Shown here: piece after piece, positions 54,738 to 63,691 of the stretch
How the letters are laid out: each line of letters starts with the position of its first letter
How positions within the stretch are numbered: position 1 is the first letter of the stretch
Source of the DNA: Lactobacillus panisapium
GTDB lineage: Bacteria > Bacillota > Bacilli > Lactobacillales > Lactobacillaceae
Reading direction: 5' to 3'
DNA length: 64,000 nt
Assembly (NCBI RefSeq): GCF_019469265.1
Contig: NZ_CP048268.1
Span: 120,001-184,000, forward strand
Translations under genes and position numbers: made by a program
The notes under the pieces: model-generated
The model's database searches: none
The model's input: only the letters and a program-made list of their open reading frames with translations
What the model was told of the DNA's origin: nothing

Positions 54738-55949
54738 ATGGACAATCGAAATTCTGGACGCAAGCAAAATGGTCTGGTTAAAACTGCCATTGTTGGTGTT
54801 GTCGCAGGTTTAATTGGGGGCGGCGCTTCCTATGTTGCCCTGGATCAAATTAACAATGCAAATCTGAATAATAATGCACAGACGACTATTAGTTCTAATA
54901 GTGCAAAAACATCAAAAAATAGTGCAAAAACTAGTGGTGTAATGACGCCGGCATATAATGACGTGAAGGGTGCTGTTGTTTCCGTTATTAATTTGAAACG
55001 ACAATCAAGTAGTAGCAGCAATTCGATCTTTGATATTTTCGGTGATGACAAAGATGATAATGCTAGAGGCAAAGGCCGGCTGCAAACATACAGTGAAGGC
55101 TCAGGTGTTATCTACATGAAGTCAAATAACAAAGGCTACATTGTTACTAATAATCACGTTGTTTCTGGCAGTGATAAAGTTCAGGTTATGTTGTCAAACG
55201 GTAAAACCGTGAACGCTAGAATTGTCGGAACCGATGCTACGACTGACTTAGCTGTTTTAGCAATTGATGGGCAATACGTAACGCAAACGGCTGAATTTGG
55301 CGATTCCAAGAGTCTGCAAGCAGGGCAAACAGTTATTGCGGTTGGCTCACCATTAGGAAGCGAATATGCATCCACAGTCACTCAGGGGATTATTTCGGCA
55401 CCAGCGCGTAGTATTACCTCTTCATCGGCTAACCAGCAAACAGTTATTCAGACTGATGCCGCAATCAATCCGGGTAATTCCGGTGGGGCACTGGTTAACT
55501 CCGCTGGTCAGGTTATTGGAATCAACTCAATGAAACTATCGCAATCAAGTGATGGGACTTCCGTTGAAGGAATGGGCTTTGCTATTCCGTCTAATGAGGT
55601 TGTGAACATTGTTAACCAACTGGTAAAGAAGGGTAAAATTGTCCGGCCGCAGCTTGGAATCAAAGTAATTGCACTGCAAGGAATTCCTTCAAGCTACCGT
55701 AAACACCTCAATATTAAGTCCAACTTGAAGAGCGGCATTTACATTGCGGGTGTGAATAAAAATAGTGCGGCAGCTAATGCAGGAGTTAAAGTTGGCGATG
55801 TAATAATAAAAGTTGACAATAAGGTTATTACAGATGTTGCATCGTTACACACCATTTTGTATAATCATAAAATCGGTGATACGGTGACTTTAACGGTTAA
55901 CCGCGGTGGAAAAGAAATTAATTTACATGCAAAACTTGAAGCAAATTAA
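54738..55949 (+). CDS. htrA: Membrane-anchored serine protease HtrA (DegP family)
   Basis: 403 aa. An N-terminal membrane helix (AIVGVVAGLIGGGASYVAL) and a Ser/Asn-rich linker are followed by the trypsin-like domain with His in TNNHVV, Asp in TTDLAVL and Ser in INPGNSGGALV. One PDZ domain (about residues 300-400) ends it. It degrades misfolded exported proteins at the cell surface. AAAGGAG precedes the ATG and the gene ends with its own terminator. Confidence 0.96.
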   Translation: MDNRNSGRKQNGLVKTAIVGVVAGLIGGGASYVALDQINNANLNNNAQTTISSNSAKTSKNSAKTSGVMTPAYNDVKGAVVSVINLKRQSSSSSNSIFDIFGDDKDDNARGKGRLQTYSEGSGVIYMKSNNKGYIVTNNHVVSGSDKVQVMLSNGKTVNARIVGTDATTDLAVLAIDGQYVTQTAEFGDSKSLQAGQTVIAVGSPLGSEYASTVTQGIISAPARSITSSSANQQTVIQTDAAINPGNSGGALVNSAGQVIGINSMKLSQSSDGTSVEGMGFAIPSNEVVNIVNQLVKKGKIVRPQLGIKVIALQGIPSSYRKHLNIKSNLKSGIYIAGVNKNSAAANAGVKVGDVIIKVDNKVITDVASLHTILYNHKIGDTVTLTVNRGGKEINLHAKLEAN

Positions 55950-55975
55950 TCTGGATAATATTCATTAATTGAAGA

Positions 55976-56024
55976 TAAAAAAGGCTATACTTGGCGATTT
56001 TAGCTACAAGTATGGCCTTTTTGT
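55976..56024 (+). terminator. htrA terminator
   Basis: AAAAAGGC-T-ATACTT pairs with AAGTAT-G-GCCTTTTT. It marks the end of the walR-htrA locus. Confidence 0.88.
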
Positions 56025-56107
56025 TAATAAAAATGATGAGAAACATTAAATAGTTCGTCTTTTCTGTCTGTCAAGAAAAAAAGACTTGCTTTTTTCTTGT
56101 TGATAAC

Positions 56108-56398
56108 TGTGGAAAACTTTGTGGATTGTGCATAAAGTGGGGTAAAGTGCTTTCGTTTTATTGTGGAAAACCTGTGACTTGTGTGTAAATACTAGTAAAA
56201 AGTTGATAATTCAAACAATTGTTCAAAGCGTCAAATCAGTGTTTTACGGGTAAAGTTTGTGAATGTTAACTGTGAAAAGTGTACATGTGGGTAATTTCAG
56301 CGGGTTTTTTAAAAATATTTTTTACAAACACAAATTATCCGCCTGTTTACAAAAATGACCACAAAATGTAGTTTTTGCTTGTGCACAACTGTGGAAAA
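56108..56398 (+). other. Cluster of DnaA-box-like 9-mers between htrA and rlmH
   Basis: In 491 gene-free bases, three copies of TGTGGAAAA (56108-56116, 56162-56170, 56390-56398) and one TGTGCATAA (56127-56135, an exact complement of TTATGCACA) occur. One-mismatch relatives such as TGTGGGTAA (56286), TGTGTGTAA (56180) and TGTGAAAAG (56271) lie nearby, all in one orientation. The words fit the TTWTNCACA DnaA box read from the other strand. The region is AT-rich. It is not next to dnaA in this window, so a DnaA-titrating or regulatory cluster is more likely than oriC itself. Confidence 0.6.
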
Positions 56399-56440
56399 AC
56401 AAGGTGGAAACAATGAGAATTAGGGGATAAAATAGAAAAC

Positions 56441-56920
56441 ATGAATATCAAAATCGTCTGTGTAGGTAAGTTAAAAGAAAAATATTTTAAAGATGCGATT
56501 GCCGAGTATCAAAAGCGGCTCAGTCGTTTTGCTAAAGTTGAGTTAGTGCAAGTACCTGATGAAAAAGCACCAGAAAAACTCAGTGCTGCTGAACAAGAAA
56601 AGGTTAAAGAACTTGAAGGTCAGCGTATTCTTAATAAAATAAAGGACAAGGAATATGTTTATGTCACTGCAATTAAAGGCAAAGAAAGAACTAGTGAAGC
56701 ATTTGCACAGGAATTAAAGGATTTGGCTACTTACGGCCACTCTGACGTAACTTTTGTCATTGGTGGCAGTCTTGGTACAAGCCAGGCTGTGAATAAGCGT
56801 GCGGATGAATTATTGAGCTTTGGAAAGCTAACAATGCCCCATCAACTAATGCGAGTGGTTCTAATTGAACAAATTTACCGCTGCTTTATGATTAATAGTG
56901 GCAGCCCATACCATAAATAA
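56441..56920 (+). CDS. rlmH: 23S rRNA pseudouridine-1915 N3-methyltransferase
   Basis: 159 aa SPOUT methyltransferase. [20 protein letters not shown] at the start, [13 protein letters not shown] (SAM-binding knot) and the C-terminal [20 protein letters not shown] and GSPYHK are fully diagnostic. It methylates pseudouridine 1915 in helix 69 of 23S rRNA. In lactobacilli and bacilli it follows htrA, as here. Confidence 0.97.
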   Translation: MNIKIVCVGKLKEKYFKDAIAEYQKRLSRFAKVELVQVPDEKAPEKLSAAEQEKVKELEGQRILNKIKDKEYVYVTAIKGKERTSEAFAQELKDLATYGHSDVTFVIGGSLGTSQAVNKRADELLSFGKLTMPHQLMRVVLIEQIYRCFMINSGSPYHK

Positions 56921-57008
56921 GACAAATTGGGGCCAAAAAGCTAATTTTTCAGGCTCAGTAATTTGTCGAAAAAAAGAAGTCAAAATTTAAATTAAGATAG
57001 GTTTTAGT

Positions 57009-57989
57009 ATGAAAAAAGTCGGAATTCGTGAAGTCGCGCAGGAGGCTAATGTTTCTACTGCAACAGTATCCCGGGTCTTAAATAATCGGGGATATATTAG
57101 CCAAGAAACGCGGGATAAGGTGCAGGCGGCAATGAAAAAGCTGGAATATTATCCCAATGACTTAGCAAGAGCCTTATATAAGAAAAGAACATATACGGTT
57201 GGCCTAATTTTTCCCTCAAATGTGCATCCGTTTCAGGCGGAATTGATTCAGGACATTGAATATTTACTGTCAAATCAGGGGTATAAAGTTTTATTGTGCA
57301 ATAGTCTAAATAATCCGGAAAAAGAAATTGCCTACTTAACGATGCTCAAAAAGAATCAAGTAGACGGTATTATTGTTGGTACGCATAATAAGCATATTGA
57401 TGGCTATAAGAACACGAAATTGCCGGTAATAGCAATTGACCGTGATTTAGGAAAGAATACGGCAACGGTGTCCTGTGATAATTATGCTGGTGGTCAAATG
57501 GCCGTCCAATTGCTAATTGACCGTGGCTGTAAACAAATACTTGATATCCGGGGGGATAGTTCGATTAAGTTACCAGCAAACGAGCGAACAGTGGCTTACC
57601 GGGATTTAATGAAAAAATACAGCCTAGAGTCGCATGTTTTGGAGGTACCGTTTGTGTTAGCGGCAGACCAAAAACGGCAAATTATTGAGGATTATTTAGG
57701 TAGCCACCCCCAAATTGACGGTATTTTTGCTGGAGACGATTTATTGGCTTCATTGGCTATTTTTTACTTGGAAACACACCATAAAAAAGTTCCTGACGAT
57801 GTTAAAGTTATTGGTTTTGATGGGGCAAAAGAGACGCTCTTATATAATCCGCGCTTGACGACAATTAGGCAGCCGATTGAACAAATTGCACGGACTGCTA
57901 CTGAAAAGCTGATAAATGAAATAAAAGGTCAAAAAGAAACAGATCAATTAAAACTACCAGTAACCTTATTTACTGGGCATACAGTCTAA
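57009..57989 (+). CDS. LacI-family regulator of the sucrose/fructoside genes
   Basis: 326 aa. The helix-turn-helix IREVAQEANVSTATVSRVLN with hinge helix region NDLARALYKKRT is standard LacI. The effector domain has PVIAIDRDLG and DGIFAGDDLLAS. It precedes the GH32-PTS-GH32 genes, with its own terminator and two palindromic operator-like sites just after it, so it probably represses that operon until sucrose or a related sugar phosphate binds. Confidence 0.92.
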   Translation: MKKVGIREVAQEANVSTATVSRVLNNRGYISQETRDKVQAAMKKLEYYPNDLARALYKKRTYTVGLIFPSNVHPFQAELIQDIEYLLSNQGYKVLLCNSLNNPEKEIAYLTMLKKNQVDGIIVGTHNKHIDGYKNTKLPVIAIDRDLGKNTATVSCDNYAGGQMAVQLLIDRGCKQILDIRGDSSIKLPANERTVAYRDLMKKYSLESHVLEVPFVLAADQKRQIIEDYLGSHPQIDGIFAGDDLLASLAIFYLETHHKKVPDDVKVIGFDGAKETLLYNPRLTTIRQPIEQIARTATEKLINEIKGQKETDQLKLPVTLFTGHTV

Positions 57990-57991
57990 CT

Positions 57992-58024
57992 AGCAACGAG
58001 CAGAAAGTGCCGTTGCTTTTTTTA
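57992..58024 (+). terminator. Terminator after the LacI gene
   Basis: AGCAACG (57992-57998) pairs with CGTTGCT (58011-58017), then TTTTTTT. Confidence 0.88.
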
Positions 58025-58033
58025 GTAATTTTA

Positions 58034-58071
58034 TGTAACCGGTTGACATATGTAACGGGTTGCACTATATT
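58034..58071 (+). promoter_or_regulatory. Promoter with tandem LacI-type operators
   Basis: TTGACA (58043-58048), 17-nt spacer and TATATT (58066-58071) form a strong promoter. It is overlapped by TGTAACCGGTTGACA (58034-58048) and TGTAACGGGTTGCA (58051-58064), two similar imperfect palindromes of the LacI-family kind with a central CG. They cover the -35 and the spacer, so binding should block the promoter. Confidence 0.75.
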
Positions 58072-58107
58072 ACAAGAGAATGAAAGTGCTAACAAGGAGA
58101 TAGATTG

Positions 58108-59520
58108 ATGGAGAAAAAAGCAACTAATAAACATGAAATATATTATCAGCCTAAGGATGTGTGGGTTGGCGATATTATGCCTTACGCCAAAGACGGGAAA
58201 TTTTATATTTACCACCAACGTGATGAACGAATAAATGGCCCGATTACGGATCCTTTCGGGTGGTCGCTGGCAACAACAACGGATTTTGTTCATTATCAAG
58301 ATTTTGGTGAAGTGCTTAAAAGAGGTAGTGATCAGGACTGGGACCAATTTATTTATGCTGGATCGGTTTTTGAGGCCAAGGGAACAATTCACGCCTTTTA
58401 TACCGGCTACAATAAGGAATTTTTGAAAGCAAATAAACCGTCACAGATTTTATTACATGCGACAAGTAACGATTTTGTTCATTGGACTAAGTCAGCTAAC
58501 GCTTTACAACTGAAACCGCAGCCGGGTTATGACGATCGCAATTGGCGCGATCCTGCCGTGATTTGGGACGAAGAAAACCAAGAGTACCTGTTAATCTTGG
58601 GTGCACGCAAAGGTCAGGACAAGCACCGGCTAACGGGACGGCTAGTTAAATATACTTCACCTGATTTAACTAATTGGCAATTTAAGGGCGATTTTTGGGC
58701 CCCTAATTTATACACCATGTTTGAAATGCCGCAGCTATTTAAGATGGGTGATTGGTGGTACTTAATTTATTCCGAATACAGCGTTAAAAATAAGGTCTTT
58801 TACCGCATGAGCAAGTCTTTGTCCGGTCCTTGGCTTAAGCCCAAAGATGAGGCCTTTGATGGACGGGCATATTACGCTGCGAGAACAGCTTTTGACGGCA
58901 AGCGCCGAGTTTTGTTTGGCTGGGTACCAACTAAAAAAGCAAACAATGATATGAATAATTATGAATGGGGCGGTACGTTTGTCCCGCAAGAAATTTATCA
59001 GCGTTCGGACAATACGTTGGGCGTGCGACCAATTGAAGAAATTTGTACGGCCTTTTCTTCACGTAAGAAGCTTGGGAATCAAGAACTAACAGCAGTTGAT
59101 ACGTTGAAAAAGCAAGTTTTAATTCATAATACCGGTGAGCATTTCTACTTTCACAGTACGATTAACTTTGATGAAACGGTTAGTGATTTTTCAATTCGGC
59201 TGTATCAAAATCCTGCAACTGATGAATCTTACGAATTTAGGTTTAACTTGGATGAAGGGCAATTAACGCTTGACAAGAATCCATGCTATCGCTGGTACCA
59301 GATGATGGATAAGGGCCTTAACCGGCCAATCAAGCTCAAAGCTAACCATGATTATGATCTGAAGCTAATTGTGGATGATAATATCTTGACTATCTATCTT
59401 GACGGGGTGGCATTAAACGCACGCGTTTATCATAAATTCGGTCGAGAATTGGCGGTAACGGTCACTAATGGCCGGCTCAAGCTGCGACAAAGTGAATTTT
59501 CAAATGACTATCAAAAATAA
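58108..59520 (+). CDS. GH32 family enzyme, non-canonical active-site motif
   Basis: 470 aa from ATG 58108 (AAGGAGAT upstream). Five-bladed propeller blocks are seen: DVWVGDIMPYAKDGKFYIYH, NWRDPAVIWDE (the RDP motif) and YTMFEMPQLF (in place of the EC motif), then a C-terminal beta-sandwich. The usual WMNDPNG nucleophile motif reads VGDIMPY, so the nucleophile Asp is kept but its surroundings differ from invertases such as the enzyme at 61562. It probably hydrolyses a particular fructoside or phosphorylated fructoside imported by the PTS that follows 14 nt later. Confidence 0.85.
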   Translation: MEKKATNKHEIYYQPKDVWVGDIMPYAKDGKFYIYHQRDERINGPITDPFGWSLATTTDFVHYQDFGEVLKRGSDQDWDQFIYAGSVFEAKGTIHAFYTGYNKEFLKANKPSQILLHATSNDFVHWTKSANALQLKPQPGYDDRNWRDPAVIWDEENQEYLLILGARKGQDKHRLTGRLVKYTSPDLTNWQFKGDFWAPNLYTMFEMPQLFKMGDWWYLIYSEYSVKNKVFYRMSKSLSGPWLKPKDEAFDGRAYYAARTAFDGKRRVLFGWVPTKKANNDMNNYEWGGTFVPQEIYQRSDNTLGVRPIEEICTAFSSRKKLGNQELTAVDTLKKQVLIHNTGEHFYFHSTINFDETVSDFSIRLYQNPATDESYEFRFNLDEGQLTLDKNPCYRWYQMMDKGLNRPIKLKANHDYDLKLIVDDNILTIYLDGVALNARVYHKFGRELAVTVTNGRLKLRQSEFSNDYQK

Positions 59521-59534
59521 AAAGGAGAAGACTA

Positions 59535-61442
59535 ATGGCAGATTATGACAAGATTGCCCGCGAGGTCCTAAAAGATGTTGGTGGCGCCGATAATGTTGTT
59601 AGTGCAACGCATTGTGTTACTCGTTTGCGTCTTATTTTGAAGGACATTAATCTAGCAGATCAAGACGCACTAAATAATATTGAGGGAACAAAAGGCGTTA
59701 TCTATAATAGCGGTCAATTGCAAATAGTTTTTGGCCCTGGTGCTGTGGAAAATGCTTATGACGCGTTTGTTAAAGTTTCCGGTGCCAAACAGGTATCTGT
59801 TGATCAAATTAAGGACGAAGGGGCGCAAAATAAAAATAAATTTCAACAGGCTTTTAAGGTCTTTGGTGATATCTTTATCCCAATAATTCCGGCTTTTATC
59901 GGGGCAGCAATGATCTTAGGCTTGCGCTCATTACTGGCAACTCCAGGGATGTTCGGCATGACCAAATCGCTGGCCGAGCAGAGCGTCTATGTTGGTGATT
60001 TTTGCAAGTTTCTAAACGTAATTGCGACAACCTTCAAGATCTTACCGGTCTTAGTAATGTATTCGGCAACCAAGCGGTTTGGCGGCAACCCAATTTTGGG
60101 TATTCTAGTTGGATTTGTAATGATATCGCCAGATTTGGCTGATCGTAACGCTTTTGTCTTAGGAAAAGTTCATCCAGAATACTGGAACCTGTTCGGATTG
60201 AAAATTGCGGCGGTTGGCTTTCAAGGTGGTGTCTTTGCCGCAATTTTAACGGCATGGTTCCAAGCCAAGGTCGAAAAGCTGGCTAAAAAGTATGTTCCAG
60301 AAATGATTTCATATATTTTGGTGCCAATGATCACACTGCTTGCAGCTAACTTGTCACTCTTTTTGCTCTTTGGCCCGCTCGGCTTATGGATTGGTGATGT
60401 CCTTGGCGGCGTTATCAACTTCCTTTACATGAAGATGAGTGCTTTTGGTGCCTTTGTCTTTGCGGCAGGCTTGCAGCCATTAGTAGTTACCGGTACACAC
60501 CAAGCAATTCAGGGAATTGAAGCTAATCTGATTGTTCAAACCGGTTTTGATTATATTCAACCTATTTGGTCTGTTTCAATTATTGCCCAAGGTGGTGGCT
60601 GTATTGGAATGTACCTGATTTTAAAGCAAAAATCTAAGGACCGCGATATTGCGATTTCCAGTTTTATTCCAACCCTAGTCGGAATAACAGAGCCCGCCAT
60701 TTTTGCTGTTAACTTAAAATATAGTATTGTGCCGTTTGTTTGCTCCTTTATCGGAGCCGGTTTTGGCGGCGTCTACATGAAACTGTTCAATGTTAAGGGA
60801 TTAGCACAAGGCCTGACCGTTCTTCCGGGCTTAACCGTTGCTCGGCCAATTGGCCCATATATTATTGGGAATTTGATTGCCTTTATTTTGCCAATCTTCT
60901 TTATCCTAATTTGGAATAAGTTTAGGCCAATCTTGCCGGAAAATAAGCGCCGGGTTAACCATAAGGAAAGTGAAATTCTTGTACCTACTGATGACAATTC
61001 GGTCTTAGCACCTGTTGATGGTGAATATTTACCACTGACGCAGGTTAATGATAAAACTTTCTCGCAAAAACTCGTTGGTGATGGCTTTGCTATTGAACCG
61101 GTCACAGGGGATGTTTTTGCCCCGGTTAGTGGTAAAGTGATCTCTGTTTTTCCAACTAAGCATGCTATTACGCTTGAAAGTGAAAACGGGGTTCAGATTT
61201 TGCTACATATGGGAATTGATACCGTGGATTTAGGAGGCAAGGGCTTCACCGTTTTAGTTAAAGACGGGCAAGATATTGCAGCGGGTGATCCGCTAGCCAA
61301 AATGGACTTGCAGGCAATTAAAGATGCGGGTAAACAAACGACCGTACTGGTCTTATTCCCAGACTATCAGAAGGGCTTTAATGTGAAAAACACGGCAACC
61401 GAGGTAAGCCACGGGAACTTGATGATTGAATTAAACAAATAA
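59535..61442 (+). CDS. PTS sucrose/beta-glucoside-type EIIBCA permease
   Basis: 635 aa, all three domains fused. EIIB has the phospho-Cys C27 in SATHCVTRLRL, EIIC spans about residues 100-470 with about 10 membrane segments (HQAIQGIEANLIVQTG), and EIIA at the end has the phospho-His in ILLHMGIDTVDLGGKGF. It imports and phosphorylates a disaccharide, most likely sucrose given the scrB-type gene downstream. AAAAGGAG precedes the start. Confidence 0.92.
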   Translation: MADYDKIAREVLKDVGGADNVVSATHCVTRLRLILKDINLADQDALNNIEGTKGVIYNSGQLQIVFGPGAVENAYDAFVKVSGAKQVSVDQIKDEGAQNKNKFQQAFKVFGDIFIPIIPAFIGAAMILGLRSLLATPGMFGMTKSLAEQSVYVGDFCKFLNVIATTFKILPVLVMYSATKRFGGNPILGILVGFVMISPDLADRNAFVLGKVHPEYWNLFGLKIAAVGFQGGVFAAILTAWFQAKVEKLAKKYVPEMISYILVPMITLLAANLSLFLLFGPLGLWIGDVLGGVINFLYMKMSAFGAFVFAAGLQPLVVTGTHQAIQGIEANLIVQTGFDYIQPIWSVSIIAQGGGCIGMYLILKQKSKDRDIAISSFIPTLVGITEPAIFAVNLKYSIVPFVCSFIGAGFGGVYMKLFNVKGLAQGLTVLPGLTVARPIGPYIIGNLIAFILPIFFILIWNKFRPILPENKRRVNHKESEILVPTDDNSVLAPVDGEYLPLTQVNDKTFSQKLVGDGFAIEPVTGDVFAPVSGKVISVFPTKHAITLESENGVQILLHMGIDTVDLGGKGFTVLVKDGQDIAAGDPLAKMDLQAIKDAGKQTTVLVLFPDYQKGFNVKNTATEVSHGNLMIELNK

Positions 61443-61451
61443 TTCTTAAGC

Positions 61452-61484
61452 AAAAAGAGGACAGTTTTTCTGCGCCTCTTTTGT
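61452..61484 (+). terminator. Terminator between PTS and scrB genes
   Basis: AAAAGAGG pairs with CCTCTTTT around a 14-nt loop and is followed by TTGT. It suggests that scrB also has its own promoter in the 119-nt gap. Confidence 0.7.
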
Positions 61485-61561
61485 ATTGTTTGTATCACAT
61501 GAAAAAGTCTGTTTTAATGACAGTGATTAAGATATTCCGCTAGATTAGAAAGGAATTTGCA

Positions 61562-62971
61562 ATGGCTGAAGCTGTTAAAGTTACCAATGAGCGCTATCGC
61601 CTCAAGTATCATGTTTCTACGCCGGGGGGATGGATGAATGACCCGAATGGCTTTTCGTTTTTTAAAGGCTATTACCACCTTTTTTACCAGTATTATCCCT
61701 ATTCCGCACAAAAAGGGCCGATGCACTGGGGACATTATCGCAGTCGCGATTTAGTGCACTGGGAAGAGTTACCAATTGCTCTAGCACCAGATGACGAGCA
61801 AAATGTTTGTTTTTCAGGTAGCGCGATTGAGAAAGATGGTCGGCTGTATTTGATTTATACAGGGCACCAATATCATGACCTTAATGATCATACGCAGTTT
61901 ACTGAAACGCAAAATATTGCATATAGCGATGATGGCATTCACTTTAAAAAAGATGCTCATAATCCAATCATTGCTGCTGCTCCAGCTGATAATACGCAGC
62001 ATTTCCGTGATCCGAAGGTATGGCGCCAAGGCAAGTACTATTACATGATTTTAGGCAGTCAGGCGGCAAATGGCTTAGGACGGGCGTTAACTTACCGCTC
62101 TGAAAATTTATTCGACTGGGAATATTTGGGACCAATTGCTAACGCACAAACTAGTGCGCAAGAGGGCTTTATGTGGGAGTGCCCCGATTTATTTACACTA
62201 GGAGACCACGACATTTTATTGTGTTCGCCGCAAGGCATCGAACCCGATGGTTTACGCTTTTTAAACGAGTTTCAAACAGGCTATTTTAGTGGCAAAATGG
62301 ATTATCAGCAGAACAAATTTACTCACGGGGCGTTTACAGAATTAGACCATGGACATGATTTTTATGCAGCCCAAACAATGCTTGCCCCAGATCATCGGCG
62401 GATTTTAATTGGCTGGATGGATATGTGGAATGCCAGCTTCCCGGAACAAGCCGACGGCTGGTCGGGTGCGCTGACAGTTCCGCGGGAATTAAGTTATGCT
62501 TCTGGTCATTTGTATATGAAGCCGATTGCTGAATTAATGAGTTTGCGAACTGAAAAAATTATGGCTGAAGAGGGAGTGGTAACATCCCTTGAGGTCACGA
62601 CGCCGGATCCGCAGCATTGTGAACTGCTTTTTGAAGCCAATACGTCATCTTGGTCGGGTAATGAAATTAGTTTTACGCTCGAGAGCAAACAGCAAGATTT
62701 GGTTTCATTAACTTGGAATAAAAAAACTGGGCAAGTAACGGTTATCCGCGCTGATAAACCTGATGGGGATGATAAACGCTATGGTAATCTCCAGACTAGC
62801 GCAAGCTTAAAACTGCATATCTTCATTGATACGAGTTCGATTGAGTTCTTCTTAAATGATGGTGAACTGGTCTTTTCAGAGCGTTATTATACCGAGAATC
62901 AACCGCAAATCTTCTTTAGCACTGATAAAGGAATTAAGGCAAAAGTCGAAGGTTATACTTTGGCACAATAA
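61562..62971 (+). CDS. scrB: Sucrose-6-phosphate hydrolase (GH32)
   Basis: 469 aa. It has the complete canonical motif set: GGWMNDPNGFSFF (nucleophile Asp), HFRDPKV (transition-state Asp) and MWECPDLF (acid/base Glu), then the C-terminal beta-sandwich. It cleaves sucrose 6-phosphate from the PTS into glucose 6-phosphate and fructose. AAAGGAAT is its ribosome binding site. Confidence 0.93.
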   Translation: MAEAVKVTNERYRLKYHVSTPGGWMNDPNGFSFFKGYYHLFYQYYPYSAQKGPMHWGHYRSRDLVHWEELPIALAPDDEQNVCFSGSAIEKDGRLYLIYTGHQYHDLNDHTQFTETQNIAYSDDGIHFKKDAHNPIIAAAPADNTQHFRDPKVWRQGKYYYMILGSQAANGLGRALTYRSENLFDWEYLGPIANAQTSAQEGFMWECPDLFTLGDHDILLCSPQGIEPDGLRFLNEFQTGYFSGKMDYQQNKFTHGAFTELDHGHDFYAAQTMLAPDHRRILIGWMDMWNASFPEQADGWSGALTVPRELSYASGHLYMKPIAELMSLRTEKIMAEEGVVTSLEVTTPDPQHCELLFEANTSSWSGNEISFTLESKQQDLVSLTWNKKTGQVTVIRADKPDGDDKRYGNLQTSASLKLHIFIDTSSIEFFLNDGELVFSERYYTENQPQIFFSTDKGIKAKVEGYTLAQ

Positions 62972-62980
62972 ACTCTAGCT

Positions 62981-63026
62981 AAAAAGAGCAGCAGTGGTGG
63001 TTAAAACATCACTGCCGCTCTTTTAT
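62981..63026. terminator. Bidirectional terminator after scrB
   Basis: AAAAGAGC-A-GCAGTG pairs with CACTGC-C-GCTCTTTT, with T-rich sequence at both sides. It lies between convergent scrB and ecfT-like genes and reaches the stop codon of the latter. Confidence 0.85.
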
Positions 63027-63691
63027 TATTTTAATGTAAATAAGGCAACGTTAGTGGCTAATAAAAGACCAGCGGCCCATAACCAATCGCTGCGTTTAAC
63101 GGGAACAGCCACGATGACCGAGCGCTTGGCATCTTCGCGAAAGCCGTGCGATTCCATTCCCTGTGCCAAGTTTTCGGCCGAGTTAAGCGCGACTAGGATA
63201 GCCTTAAAATAGAGAACGGGAGACCAAAAACTAAGATAAACGCCACGCATCATTGCCGCTGTGCGAATTTGTTTAACGGCAGTTTGCATGCGTGGAATAA
63301 TGTTGAGTGCTGCTAGGACCCCGTATGCGAATTTGCTAGGTAAATGAAAATTCTGTTCAAATGAACGCGCCAATTCTTCGGCACTAGTTTTTTGGGCGAC
63401 ACAGCATATTGTCAGCGTATAGACGTAGATTCTGCTAGAAAGACTTAAAGCGTTGGTTAAATTGGGCTGAGGTGCAAACCAGTAGAGTGTGGCAAACACG
63501 GTAAAGGCCGCAATTAACGGCACGGTAAAAGTTAACAGGAGATTTTTAACTTTCATGTGGCAGTAAAGTAAATAGCACGTGCAAAAGCCGATAATTAGCA
63601 CATTGGTAATTAGACTGGTTTTAAAAGATATTTCAACCGAAATAATTAAAGCGACAATGAATTTAAAACTGGGATTCATAACAAGCCTCAC
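63026..63691 (-). CDS. ECF transporter T component (EcfT/CbiQ family)
   Basis: 221 aa with about 5-6 membrane segments. The coupling helix region LNSAENLAQGMESHGF stands in the position of the family A-R-G motifs but reads ESHG. RGVYLSFWSP precedes it. It links a substrate-binding S component with the ATPases. Its start overlaps the ATPase gene by 4 nt, so they form one operon. The vitamin or ion carried cannot be told, as no S component is in the window. Confidence 0.88.
   Translation of the reverse strand: MRLVMNPSFKFIVALIISVEISFKTSLITNVLIIGFCTCYLLYCHMKVKNLLLTFTVPLIAAFTVFATLYWFAPQPNLTNALSLSSRIYVYTLTICCVAQKTSAEELARSFEQNFHLPSKFAYGVLAALNIIPRMQTAVKQIRTAAMMRGVYLSFWSPVLYFKAILVALNSAENLAQGMESHGFREDAKRSVIVAVPVKRSDWLWAAGLLLATNVALFTLK

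Noticed and set aside
56041..56440. Chromosomal origin (oriC) in the htrA-rlmH gap
   Set aside because: DnaA-box-like words are present, but dnaA/dnaN are absent from the window and no clear unwinding element was identified; kept only as a DnaA-box cluster.
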